Shown here in pieces: positions 29,346-36,429 of a DNA stretch of 64,000 bases. Origin of the DNA: Streptomyces sp. TLI_105 (GTDB lineage Bacteria > Actinomycetota > Actinomycetes > Streptomycetales > Streptomycetaceae); assembly GCF_900105415.1 (NCBI RefSeq), contig NZ_FNSM01000001.1, positions 6,225,501 to 6,289,500 on the forward strand, given 5' to 3'. The translations under genes were made by a program, and so were the position numbers. Each line of letters starts with the position of its first letter. Positions within the stretch are counted from its first letter, which is position 1. A model generated the notes under the pieces. The model saw only the letters and a list, made by a program, of their open reading frames with translations. It had not been told where the DNA came from and did not search any database.

Positions 29346-29816
29346 GTGAAGCTGGATTCGATGTACCAGGACGTCATCCTGGACCACTACAAGCACCCCC
29401 ACGGGCGCGGTCTTCGGGACGGCGACGCCGAGGTGCACCACGTCAACCCGACGTGCGGCGACGAGATCACGCTCCGCGTGAAGTACGACGGCTCGCGCAT
29501 CGAGGACGTGTCGTACGAGGGCCAGGGCTGCTCCATCAGCCAGGCCTCGGCCTCCGTCCTCAACGAGCTGCTCGTCGGCAAGGAGCTGGCCGAGGCGCAG
29601 AAGATCCAGGGCACCTTCCTGGAGCTGATGCAGTCCAAGGGCCAGATCGAGCCGGACGAGGCGATGGAGGAGGTCCTGGAGGACGCGGTCGCGTTCGCCG
29701 GGGTCTCCAAGTACCCGGCCCGTGTGAAGTGCGCGCTGCTCAGCTGGATGGCGTGGAAGGACGCGACCGCCCAGGCGCTGGGAGACTCCGACAAGTCTGT
29801 GAGGAAGTCGGCATGA
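29346..29816 (+). CDS. sufU: Zinc-dependent sulphurtransferase SufU
   Basis: Accepts persulphide sulphur from SufS and passes it to SufB. The 156-residue IscU-like protein has the three ligand cysteines in NPTCGDEITL, EGQGCSISQASAS and RVKCALLSWMAW, the Asp after the first Cys, and the 18-21 residue insertion relative to IscU that marks SufU. The GTG start has GGGGA upstream. The stop overlaps the next gene in ATGA. Confidence 0.96.
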   Translation: MKLDSMYQDVILDHYKHPHGRGLRDGDAEVHHVNPTCGDEITLRVKYDGSRIEDVSYEGQGCSISQASASVLNELLVGKELAEAQKIQGTFLELMQSKGQIEPDEAMEEVLEDAVAFAGVSKYPARVKCALLSWMAWKDATAQALGDSDKSVRKSA

Positions 29817-30151
29817 TCGAGAACGCCGAGGCCACGATGAAGCCGGCCTCCGAGGAAGAGGTCCGTGAGGCCCTGTACGACGTCGTCGACCCCGAGCTGG
29901 GCATCGACGTCGTCAACCTGGGCCTGATCTACGGCATCCACATCGACGACTCGAACGTCGCGACGCTGGACATGACCCTGACGTCGGCGGCCTGTCCGCT
30001 GACCGATGTGATCGAGGACCAGGCGAAGTCCGCGACGGACGGCATCGTCAGCGAGCTGAAGATCAACTGGGTCTGGATGCCCCCGTGGGGTCCGGACAAG
30101 ATCACGGACGACGGCCGCGAGCAGCTGCGCGCGCTCGGCTTCAACGTCTGA
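29813..30151 (+). CDS. SufT-like (DUF59/MIP18) Fe-S maturation protein
   Basis: A 112-residue MIP18-family protein with the hallmark VVDPELGIDVVNLGLIYGI and the conserved TSAACPLTD cysteine motif. In other bacteria SufT helps transfer or mature Fe-S clusters. It is the last gene of the suf operon, coupled to sufU by ATGA overlap and followed by a strong terminator. Confidence 0.92.
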   Translation: MIENAEATMKPASEEEVREALYDVVDPELGIDVVNLGLIYGIHIDDSNVATLDMTLTSAACPLTDVIEDQAKSATDGIVSELKINWVWMPPWGPDKITDDGREQLRALGFNV

Positions 30152-30164
30152 TCCGTTCGCGGAT

Positions 30165-30196
30165 GAACGGCCGTGTCCTTCGGGGCACGGCCGTTC
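30165..30196 (+). terminator. Terminator of the suf operon with UUCG tetraloop
   Basis: GAACGGCCGTGTCC (30165-30178), TTCG, GGGCACGGCCGTTC (30183-30196): 14 pairs, one G-T wobble, capped by a stable UUCG loop. It lies between the convergent sufT and the 30204 gene. Confidence 0.85.
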
Positions 30197-30203
30197 CGCG
30201 TTT

Positions 30204-31277
30204 CTAGAGGAATCCGGCCGCCCGGGCCAGCTCCGGGGCCAGGTTCTCCTTGCGGATGCGCTGGTCGACGTAGAGCAGGCCGGTGACGATCGGCGGGAAG
30301 AGCGAGGCGACCGCCTGGGTGATCATCTGGCCGATGGCCAGGACGCCGATGAGGGCCGCCAGGGAGGCGATCAGGGCGCCCCGGTCCTCACCGGAGAAGT
30401 CGGCGGTCGAGAGCGGGGCCGAGACCAGCAGCGAGAGCAGCTGCTGGATCAACCAGCTCGCCACGGAGGCCATCAGGCCGGCCGCGAGCAGGTAGCCGAA
30501 CACGCGCCACCAGGAGCCGCGGACCAGGGACGAGGAGCGGCGCATCGAGGCGACGGCGCCCTGCCCCTCGATCACCGCCGCCGCCGGGGCCAGGCTGAAC
30601 TTCACCCAGATCCACATCGCGAGCGGGGCGATGAGCAGAGCCAGACCGATGGCGGCCAGGGGGACGAGCAACAGGCCGGTCACCGGGGTGCCCGTCGCGT
30701 CGTCCGCGGCCAGGAGCAGCGCCGTGACCATCCAGGCGAAGGCCACGAGGAACAGCACCATCGGGACCACCAGAGCCAGGCCCGTCAGCACCACCGTGCC
30801 CAGGACGGCCGGCATCCGGGACCAGGCGCGGCGCCAGACCGCGCCGAAGGTCGTGGGCCGGCCGAGGACCGCTTCCTGGACCACGGCCGGACAGGCCGCC
30901 GCCACCACGGCGCTCGCGCAGAGCATCGCGATCATCGCGGCGAGCCAGACGCAGACGAAGGCGACGATCAGCGGCCGGACGTCGTCCCACCGGGGCTCCT
31001 GGCCTTCCGGCAGGTCGAACACGGCGGGGAAGGCGTCGCCGACGGCCGTGTACGCGATGCCGGCCGCCACGCCGACGATCAGGAGCGCGGCGCCGTAGAC
31101 GACGCCCGTCACGCCGAGCAACTGCTTCCAGTAGCGCCCGAAGGTCGCGAAGGCGCCGCTCAGGATCGTGCCGAAGCCGAGCGGCGCCAGGGGTATCACG
31201 CCGGGCTTCGGCGGCGGAGGCGGCGGCGGGTAGCCGTAGCCGTACGGCGGACCCGGCGGGCCTGGGGGATAGGTCAT
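30204..31277 (-). CDS. Proline-rich multi-pass membrane protein
   Basis: A 357-residue protein with a cytosolic tail rich in Pro, Gly and Tyr (residues 1-24) followed by about six hydrophobic segments, such as LLGVTGVVYGAALLIVG and TVVLTGLALVVPMVLFLVAF. It resembles the glycerophosphodiesterase membrane-domain-like (DUF7544/DUF975-type) proteins of actinobacteria, which have no assigned reaction. The ATG at 31277 has TACGGT exactly 7 bases upstream and no Shine-Dalgarno. It is divergent from the SMR gene with only 63 bases between starts. Confidence 0.75.
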   Translation of the reverse strand: MTYPPGPPGPPYGYGYPPPPPPPKPGVIPLAPLGFGTILSGAFATFGRYWKQLLGVTGVVYGAALLIVGVAAGIAYTAVGDAFPAVFDLPEGQEPRWDDVRPLIVAFVCVWLAAMIAMLCASAVVAAACPAVVQEAVLGRPTTFGAVWRRAWSRMPAVLGTVVLTGLALVVPMVLFLVAFAWMVTALLLAADDATGTPVTGLLLVPLAAIGLALLIAPLAMWIWVKFSLAPAAAVIEGQGAVASMRRSSSLVRGSWWRVFGYLLAAGLMASVASWLIQQLLSLLVSAPLSTADFSGEDRGALIASLAALIGVLAIGQMITQAVASLFPPIVTGLLYVDQRIRKENLAPELARAAGFL

Positions 31278-31290
31278 GCGGGACACCGTA
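31275..31290 (-). promoter_or_regulatory. Leaderless-type -10 of the 31277 membrane protein
   Basis: On the minus strand TACGGT, 7 bases, ATG at 31277. Confidence 0.4.
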
Positions 31291-31302
31291 TCGGTGACCG
31301 TC

Positions 31303-31338
31303 GTGTACGCCCGTAGACAGCGCTGTGTACGCTCGTAC
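31303..31338. promoter_or_regulatory. Twin operator for the SMR/TetR operon
   Basis: GTGTACGCCCGTA (31303-31315) and GTGTACGCTCGTA (31325-31337) are direct repeats with a 22-base period. Each contains a GTACG-N2-CGTA half-palindrome; the second is perfect, GTACGCTCGTAC. Two sites two helical turns apart fit binding of two regulator dimers, probably the TetR protein encoded downstream. Confidence 0.5.
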
Positions 31339-31343
31339 GCATG
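31328..31343 (+). promoter_or_regulatory. Leaderless-type -10 of the SMR gene
   Basis: TACGCT (31328-31333), 7 bases, ATG at 31341. It lies inside the second operator copy. Confidence 0.4.
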
Positions 31344-31664
31344 GGCTACGGACTGCTCGCGGGTGCCATTGCGGCGGAGATACTCGCCACCACCTCGATG
31401 AAGTACAGCGAGGGCTTCACCAAGCTCTGGCCCTCCGTCGTCACCGGCATGGGCTACCTCCTGGCCTTCGTGCTCCTCGCCCGGGCGCTCAAGACGCTCG
31501 AGGTCGGTACCGCCTACGCCATCTGGTCCGGGGCCGGCACCGCCGTCGTCGCCCTCATCGGCTACCTCTTCCTCGGCGAGAGCCTCGGCGCCGCCAAGAT
31601 CGCCGGAATCGTCCTCATCGTCGCCGGGGTCGCCGTCCTCAACCTCGGCGGCGCGCACTCATGA
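31341..31664 (+). CDS. Small multidrug resistance (SMR) efflux protein
   Basis: A 107-residue, four-helix EmrE/QacC-family protein. The essential membrane glutamate is in helix 1 ([18 protein letters not shown]), and helix 3 has the family stretch [19 protein letters not shown]. Such proteins exchange cationic drugs or guanidinium for protons. The stop overlaps the TetR start in ATGA, so pump and regulator are coupled. Confidence 0.92.
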   Translation: MGYGLLAGAIAAEILATTSMKYSEGFTKLWPSVVTGMGYLLAFVLLARALKTLEVGTAYAIWSGAGTAVVALIGYLFLGESLGAAKIAGIVLIVAGVAVLNLGGAHS

Positions 31665-32257
31665 CACGGGCCCGGAGACACGACCCCGGACGGCGCGAGC
31701 GGATCGTCGACGCCGCCCTCGCCGTCGTCGGCCGCGCAGGGATCGCCGGCCTCAGCCACCGCACGGTGGCCGTCGAGGCCGACGTGCCGCTCGGCTCCAC
31801 CACGTACCACTTCGCCTCCCTCGACGAACTCCTCGTCGCGGCGCTCCGCCGGGTCAACGGCACCTTCGGGGCCCGGCTGCGGCAGGGCCCCGAGCTCGAC
31901 GCGCCCGACCTCGCCGCCGGCCTCGCCGCGCTCATGGGGGAGTGGCTGGGCGCCGAACCCACCGGCGTGGAGCTGGAGTACGAGCTCTACCTGGCCGCCC
32001 TGCGCCGCCCCGCCCTGCGTCCCGTCGCCGCCGAATGGGCCGACGAGGTCGTCGCCGCCCTCGCCCCGCGCACCGGACCCGTCACCGCCCGCGCCCTGGT
32101 CGCCCTCATGGACGGCATCAGCCTCCAGGTGCTGCTCACCGGTGCCCCGTACGACGAGGGGTACGCCCGGGAGATGCTGGCCCGGCTCCTGAACGAAGAC
32201 CCGAAACGACAGGCCGGGACCTCGTCGGAACCGCCCACGGACCCGACCGACACCTGA
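31661..32257 (+). CDS. TetR-family regulator of the SMR pump
   Basis: A 198-residue TetR-type protein. The helix-turn-helix is at about residues 12-55 ([40 protein letters not shown], split here by its two helices), and the ligand-binding half follows. It probably represses the SMR operon and possibly the divergent membrane gene through the twin sites at 31303-31338. Coupled to the pump gene. Confidence 0.88.
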   Translation: MTRARRHDPGRRERIVDAALAVVGRAGIAGLSHRTVAVEADVPLGSTTYHFASLDELLVAALRRVNGTFGARLRQGPELDAPDLAAGLAALMGEWLGAEPTGVELEYELYLAALRRPALRPVAAEWADEVVAALAPRTGPVTARALVALMDGISLQVLLTGAPYDEGYAREMLARLLNEDPKRQAGTSSEPPTDPTDT

Positions 32258-32286
32258 GACCGGTTGGCCCGGGCAGGGGGCCGCCC

Positions 32287-32304
32287 GTTAGGTTTTCCGT
32301 CATG
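32287..32304 (+). promoter_or_regulatory. Leaderless-type promoter of dapD
   Basis: TAGGTT (32289-32294), exactly 7 bases, ATG at 32302. TTGGCC about 19 bases upstream of the -10 may be the -35. No Shine-Dalgarno. Confidence 0.45.
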
Positions 32305-33285
32305 ACCACTGCTCCTCGCACCACCGGCGCCGTCGCCGCCGGCCTCGCCACCATCGCCGGTGACGGCACCGTTCTCGACACCTGGTTCCCCGCCCCCGAG
32401 CTGACCGAGGCCGCCGGCCCGGCCGGCACCGAGCGCCTCACCCCCGAGGAGGCCGTCGACGCCCTCGGCGAGGGCGCCGCCAAGGCCCTCGGCGTGGACG
32501 CCCGCCGGGGCGTCGAGGTGGTCGCCGTCCGCACCGTCATCGCCTCGCTCGACGAGAAGCCGCTCGACGCCCACGACGCCTACCTGCGCCTCCACCTGCT
32601 CAGCCACCGGCTGGTCAAGCCGCACGGCCAGAGCCTGGACGGCGTCTTCGGCCTGCTCGCCAACGTCGCCTGGACCTCGCTCGGTCCGGTCGCCGTCGAC
32701 GACATCGAGAAGGTGCGGCTCAACGCCCGCGCCGAGGGCCTGCAGCTTTCGGTCACCTCGATCGACAAGTTCCCGCGCATGACCGACTACGTCGTGCCCG
32801 CCGGCGTCCGCATCGCCGACGCCGACCGCGTCCGCCTCGGCGCCCACCTCGCCGCCGGCACCACCGTCATGCACGAGGGCTTCGTCAACTTCAACGCCGG
32901 CACCCTCGGCACCTCCATGGTCGAGGGCCGCATCTCCGCCGGCGTCGTCGTCGGCAACGGCTCCGACATCGGCGGCGGCGCCTCCACCATGGGCACCCTC
33001 TCCGGCGGCGGCAACGTCGTCATCTCGATCGGCGAGCGCTGCCTCATCGGCGCCGAGGCGGGCGTCGGCATCGCGCTGGGCGACGAGGTCGTCGTCGAGG
33101 CCGGCCTGTACGTCACCGCCGGCACCCGGGTCACCATGCCCGACGGCCAGATCGTGAAGGCCCGCGAGCTCTCCGGCGCCTCCAACATCCTCTTTCGCCG
33201 CAACTCGGTCACCGGCGCCGTCGAGGCCCGCCCGAACAACGCGGTCTGGGGCGGACTGAACGACATCCTGCACAGCCACAACTGA
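32302..33285 (+). CDS. dapD: 2,3,4,5-tetrahydropyridine-2,6-dicarboxylate N-succinyltransferase
   Basis: Succinylates tetrahydrodipicolinate in lysine and meso/LL-diaminopimelate synthesis. The 327-residue protein is the actinobacterial DapD type, longer than the E. coli enzyme. The C-terminal half is a left-handed beta helix of hexapeptide repeats ([56 protein letters not shown]). The ATG at 32302 was chosen because of the TAGGTT spacing and the family N-terminus. dapA lies convergent to it. Confidence 0.93.
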   Translation: MTTAPRTTGAVAAGLATIAGDGTVLDTWFPAPELTEAAGPAGTERLTPEEAVDALGEGAAKALGVDARRGVEVVAVRTVIASLDEKPLDAHDAYLRLHLLSHRLVKPHGQSLDGVFGLLANVAWTSLGPVAVDDIEKVRLNARAEGLQLSVTSIDKFPRMTDYVVPAGVRIADADRVRLGAHLAAGTTVMHEGFVNFNAGTLGTSMVEGRISAGVVVGNGSDIGGGASTMGTLSGGGNVVISIGERCLIGAEAGVGIALGDEVVVEAGLYVTAGTRVTMPDGQIVKARELSGASNILFRRNSVTGAVEARPNNAVWGGLNDILHSHN

Positions 33286-33304
33286 GGCACCGGCAGGACG
33301 GGCC

Positions 33305-33343
33305 GACCGCCCGCCCCGGCCTCACACGGCCGGGAGGGCGGTC
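33305..33343. terminator. Bidirectional terminator between dapD and dapA
   Basis: GACCGCCC (33305-33312) pairs with GGGCGGTC (33336-33343), with an inner CCCGGCC/GGCCGGG stem. It touches the dapA stop codon. Confidence 0.65.
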
Positions 33344-34253
33344 AGCCGACCGCGGTCCCCGGGCGCGGCCCCACCGGTGACTCCGCCCGGACCAGCGCCC
33401 CGTGCGCCGCGCGCAGCGCGTCGGCCGTCTCCCGGTCGGCGGGCCGCAGCGGTTCGCGCACCGGGCCGCCGAGGAGCGCCTTCGCGGTCACCGTGCCCGG
33501 CAGGCCCGAGGCCATCATCAGCTCGGCCAGCGGCAGGAGCTCGGCGTTGAGCCGGGCCGCGCCCGCGGTGTCGCCCGCGTCGAAGGCGTCCAGGACCGCG
33601 CGCAGCCGGCGCGGTGCCACGTTCGCCACCGTACTGACGTAGCCGGCGCCGCCCACCGCGTACAGCGGCAGGTTCAGCTCCTCGCTCCCGGAGTAGTAGG
33701 CGAGGCCCGTCTCCGCGATCAGCCGGGCCGAACCGAGCAGGTCGTACGCGCAGTCCTTCACCGCCACGATCCGCGGGTGCCGGGCGAGCCGTCGCATCGT
33801 CGCGGGCTCGACCCGGGTGCCGGTGCGGCCGGGGATGTCGTAGACCATCACCGGCAGCCCGGTCGCGTCCGCGACCTTCAGGAAGTGCGCCTCGACGGCC
33901 GACTGCGGGGGACGGCTGTAGTACGGGGTGACGACGAGCAGCCCGTCCGCCCCCGCCTCCTCGGCCTGCCGGGCCAGCTCCACGGTGTGGCGGGTGTCGG
34001 CGGTGCCCACCCCCGTCAGGACCGACGGGCCGGGGCCGACCGCCTCGCGGACGGCGCGGACGAGCGCGGCCTTCTCGGCGTCGGTGGTGGTCGGGGACTC
34101 GCCCGTCGTGCCGTTGAGGGCCAGGCCGTCGCAGCCCTCCGCGACGAGCCGGACGGCGAGTTCCCCCGCCGCGTCGAGGTCGAGCGCGCCGGCGGCGGTG
34201 AACGGGGTGATCATCGCGCAGAGGGCGCGCCCGAAGGGGCGTTCAGTGTTCAT
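33342..34253 (-). CDS. dapA: 4-hydroxy-tetrahydrodipicolinate synthase (DHDPS) family, probably DapA
   Basis: Condenses pyruvate with aspartate semialdehyde at the lysine/diaminopimelate branch point. The 303-residue barrel has the family residues GTTGE (Thr-Thr of the proton relay), VVTPYYSRP (catalytic Tyr), PGRTGTRV (substrate Arg) and the Schiff-base lysine in IVAVKDCAYD. All these fit true DapA rather than a sugar-acid aldolase. Another dapA copy elsewhere is likely in Streptomyces. The ATG at 34253 is divergent from the SDR gene. Confidence 0.85.
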   Translation of the reverse strand: MNTERPFGRALCAMITPFTAAGALDLDAAGELAVRLVAEGCDGLALNGTTGESPTTTDAEKAALVRAVREAVGPGPSVLTGVGTADTRHTVELARQAEEAGADGLLVVTPYYSRPPQSAVEAHFLKVADATGLPVMVYDIPGRTGTRVEPATMRRLARHPRIVAVKDCAYDLLGSARLIAETGLAYYSGSEELNLPLYAVGGAGYVSTVANVAPRRLRAVLDAFDAGDTAGAARLNAELLPLAELMMASGLPGTVTAKALLGGPVREPLRPADRETADALRAAHGALVRAESPVGPRPGTAVG

Positions 34254-34385
34254 TCGTGAAGTCTGTGCGCGAGCGACCGTGAAGGTCCACTTAGATCTGC
34301 TTGGTTCGAGAATTCAGTTTCTGTGAACGATGCCTTCTGGCATGATCGGTCGGGCGCGACAGGGGGACATGGAGAACAGCACAGC

Positions 34386-35123
34386 ATGAGCGAACAGCGC
34401 GTCGCACTCGTCACCGGATCGTCCTCGGGCATCGGCGCCGCCGTCGCCCGCCGCCTCGCCGGGGCCGGCTACCGGGTCGCGGTCAACTCCGCGCGCTCCG
34501 TCGAGGCCGGCGAACGCCTCGCCGCCGAACTGCCCGGCGCCGTCTACCTCCGGGCGGACGTCTCCGACGAGAACCAGGCCAAGGACCTCGTGGAGCGGAC
34601 CGTGGAGGCCCTCGGCCGCCTCGACCTCCTCGTCAACTGCGCGGGCACCACCCGGTTCATCCCCCACGACGACCTCGAAGCCGCCTCGCCCAAGGTCTGG
34701 CGCCACCTCTACGACGTCAACGTCATCGGCGTCTGGCAGACCGTCACCGCCGCCGTCCCGCACCTGCGGAAGACCCGCGGCAGCGTCGTCACCGTCTCCT
34801 CCCAGGCCGGCGTCCGGCCCGGCGGCAGCTCCATCCCGTACGCCGTCTCCAAGGCCGCCGTCAACCACATGACGAAGCTCCTCGCGAAGACCCTCGGCCC
34901 CGACGTCCGCGTCAACGCGGTCGCGCCCGGCCTCGTCGACACCCCCTGGTTCGACGGCGTCGAGGGCGCCGACGCCGCCAAGGAGCACGTGGCCGGGGTC
35001 GTCCCGCTGCGCCGGGTCGGCCGCCCCGAGGACATCGCCGGCGCCGTCTTCGACCTGGCCCACGCCTCGTACATCACCGGGGAGGTCCTCCTCGTCGACG
35101 GCGGCGGGCACCTGCTCGGTTAG
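34386..35123 (+). CDS. Short-chain dehydrogenase/reductase
   Basis: A 245-residue classical SDR: TGSSSGIG cofactor loop (about residues 11-18), NCAG motif, catalytic Ser in VVTVSSQAG, Tyr and Lys in YAVSKAA, and C-terminal VDGGGHLL. Substrate unknown; it most resembles 3-oxoacyl-ACP reductase/glucose-dehydrogenase-like members. The ATG at 34386 follows GGAGAACAG. It is divergent from dapA and convergent with the GNAT gene. Confidence 0.88.
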   Translation: MSEQRVALVTGSSSGIGAAVARRLAGAGYRVAVNSARSVEAGERLAAELPGAVYLRADVSDENQAKDLVERTVEALGRLDLLVNCAGTTRFIPHDDLEAASPKVWRHLYDVNVIGVWQTVTAAVPHLRKTRGSVVTVSSQAGVRPGGSSIPYAVSKAAVNHMTKLLAKTLGPDVRVNAVAPGLVDTPWFDGVEGADAAKEHVAGVVPLRRVGRPEDIAGAVFDLAHASYITGEVLLVDGGGHLLG

Positions 35124-35153
35124 AGCGCCCGCCTGCTTGGTCAGAGCGTCCGC
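35112..35153. repeat. 21-bp tandem duplication across two convergent stop codons
   Basis: 35112-35132 and 35133-35153 match at 18 of 21 positions (core GGTTAGAGCGCCCGC versus GGTCAGAGCGTCCGC). The first copy holds the SDR stop TAG; the second holds the GNAT stop TGA on the other strand. Confidence 0.7.
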
Positions 35154-35584
35154 TTGAAACCGTCGTGGCTGCGCGCGAAGCCCAGCGAGGCGTAGAAGCG
35201 GTGGGCGTCGGTCCGCCGCTTGTCGCTGGTCAGCTGGACGAGCGCGCAGCCGCGCTCCCCCGCCCGCGCCACGGCCCGCTCGATCAGCTCCCGGCCGAGC
35301 CCGCCGCCGCGCCGGTCGGCCCTGATCCGGACCGCCTCGAGCAGGGCCCGCTCGGCGCCGCCCTTGCCGAGCCCCGGGATGTACGTGGCCTGGAGGCAGC
35401 CCAGGACGAGACCGCCGTCCACCAGGACCAGCATCTCGTTGCGCGGATCGCCCTCGATGTCCGCGAAGGCCCGCTCGTACGCGTCGGTGACGACGACCGA
35501 GGCGGGGTCCACGACCTCGTCCTCGTCGGCGAGGAGGGCGAGGACGGCGGGCAGTTCGGCGCGGGTGGCGGGGCGGAGGATCAT
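35141..35584 (-). CDS. GNAT-family acetyltransferase
   Basis: A 147-residue N-acetyltransferase. It has the acetyl-CoA site RADRRGGGLGRELIERAVARA (Q/R-x-x-G-x-G/A pattern) and the C-terminal ALVQLTSDKRRTDAHRFYASLGF typical of the family. Acceptor unknown. The ATG at 35584 was taken as start because the protein then begins MILRPATRAEL, the usual GNAT opening. A longer form would start inside the promoter of the divergent gene. Confidence 0.85.
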   Translation of the reverse strand: MILRPATRAELPAVLALLADEDEVVDPASVVVTDAYERAFADIEGDPRNEMLVLVDGGLVLGCLQATYIPGLGKGGAERALLEAVRIRADRRGGGLGRELIERAVARAGERGCALVQLTSDKRRTDAHRFYASLGFARSHDGFKRTL

Positions 35585-35616
35585 GGCGCGAAGTCTCCCA
35601 CGGTGAAACCCCTTGA

Positions 35617-35634
35617 CCTCGACCAAGGTTGAGG
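35617..35634. promoter_or_regulatory. Imperfect palindrome between GNAT and ABM-domain genes
   Basis: CCTCGACC-AA-GGTTGAGG, one mismatch, overlapping a TTGACC (35613-35618) that may be a -35. The layout recalls MerR-type operators, but no regulator of that class is nearby and no -10 is clear. Confidence 0.35.
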
Positions 35635-35677
35635 GAGGAGGGTCGAGTCATCCGAACCGAGCAGGAGGAGACGCCCC

Positions 35678-36391
35678 ATGAACGCCGTCGCCCACCCCGA
35701 TGCCCGTCCCGACCTCCACCGCCCCGGAGTCGGCGCCGTCCTCGTCAGCACCTGGAGGGTCGGCACCCCGGAGCGCCAGCGCGCCGCCGTCGAGGCCATC
35801 CGGACGGCCTGGGAGAGCCGCGCGTGGCCGGACCTCGGCCTGCTCTCGTACAGCGTCGCCATCGGGACCGACGGGGACACGCTGTTGCACTACTCGCAGT
35901 GGACCGAGCAGCAGGCCTACGACGACTTCGTCCGCACCTACCGCGACGACCGGAACGCCGAGATCGACGCCGCCGTGCCCGGCATCGAGCGGGTGGAGCT
36001 CCGCCGCTACGGGCCGATCCACCGCTCCGCCGTCCGCGGCGGGACGGGGACGGCGGAGCTGCCCGGGGTCGTGGTGGTCGTCGAGGCCGACTTCGACGGG
36101 GCCGAGGAGGGGCGCCGGGAGGACTGGGTGGACGCCGTGTTCACCGCCCTGGACGGGGACACGGCGACGCGGCCGGCGTACGGCGGGGTCAGCGCGCAGT
36201 TCCATCTGTCCGTCGACGGCGGCCGGGTCCTGAACTACGCCGAGTGGGAGAGCGAGCAGGCCCATGTGGAGTGGCTGGCGGACGACGCCCGGCTGAGCGA
36301 GGCCTGGAAGCGGGTGCACCACCACCCGGCGCTCGTGGGCGGCCGGGTGCGGCGGTACACGCCCGCGCTCAGTCTGAGCGCGGGCGTGTGA
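35678..36391 (+). CDS. Double antibiotic-biosynthesis-monooxygenase (ABM) domain protein
   Basis: A 237-residue protein with two ferredoxin-like ABM repeats: LVSTWRVGTPERQRAAVEAIR...LLHYSQWTEQQAYDDF in the first half and VVVVEADFDGAEEGRREDW...LNYAEWESEQAHVEW in the second. Members with such tandem repeats act as cofactor-free oxygenases or small-molecule binders; the substrate here is not known. AGGAGGAG precedes the ATG at 35678. The last codons form part of a perfect hairpin (36361-36385). Confidence 0.8.
   Translation: MNAVAHPDARPDLHRPGVGAVLVSTWRVGTPERQRAAVEAIRTAWESRAWPDLGLLSYSVAIGTDGDTLLHYSQWTEQQAYDDFVRTYRDDRNAEIDAAVPGIERVELRRYGPIHRSAVRGGTGTAELPGVVVVVEADFDGAEEGRREDWVDAVFTALDGDTATRPAYGGVSAQFHLSVDGGRVLNYAEWESEQAHVEWLADDARLSEAWKRVHHHPALVGGRVRRYTPALSLSAGV
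36361..36385 (+). terminator. Perfect hairpin inside the 3' end of the ABM gene
   Basis: GCCCGCGCTCA, GTC, TGAGCGCGGGC: 11 perfect pairs within the last codons. A second imperfect hairpin follows at 36390-36431 and spans both convergent stop codons. Together they probably terminate both genes. Confidence 0.6.
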
Positions 36392-36429
36392 CGGACCCGG
36401 GGCCCGTCTTTCGGGTCGGGCCCGGGCCG

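Noticed and set aside
33342..34253. A sugar-acid aldolase or KdgD-like role for the 34253 gene
   Set aside because: It carries the GTTGE, YYSRP and GRTG residues of DapA; the nearby kdgD gene lacks these.
35613..35643. A confident MerR-type promoter
   Set aside because: The palindrome and TTGACC are suggestive, but no -10 lies 19-20 bp downstream and no MerR gene is adjacent.
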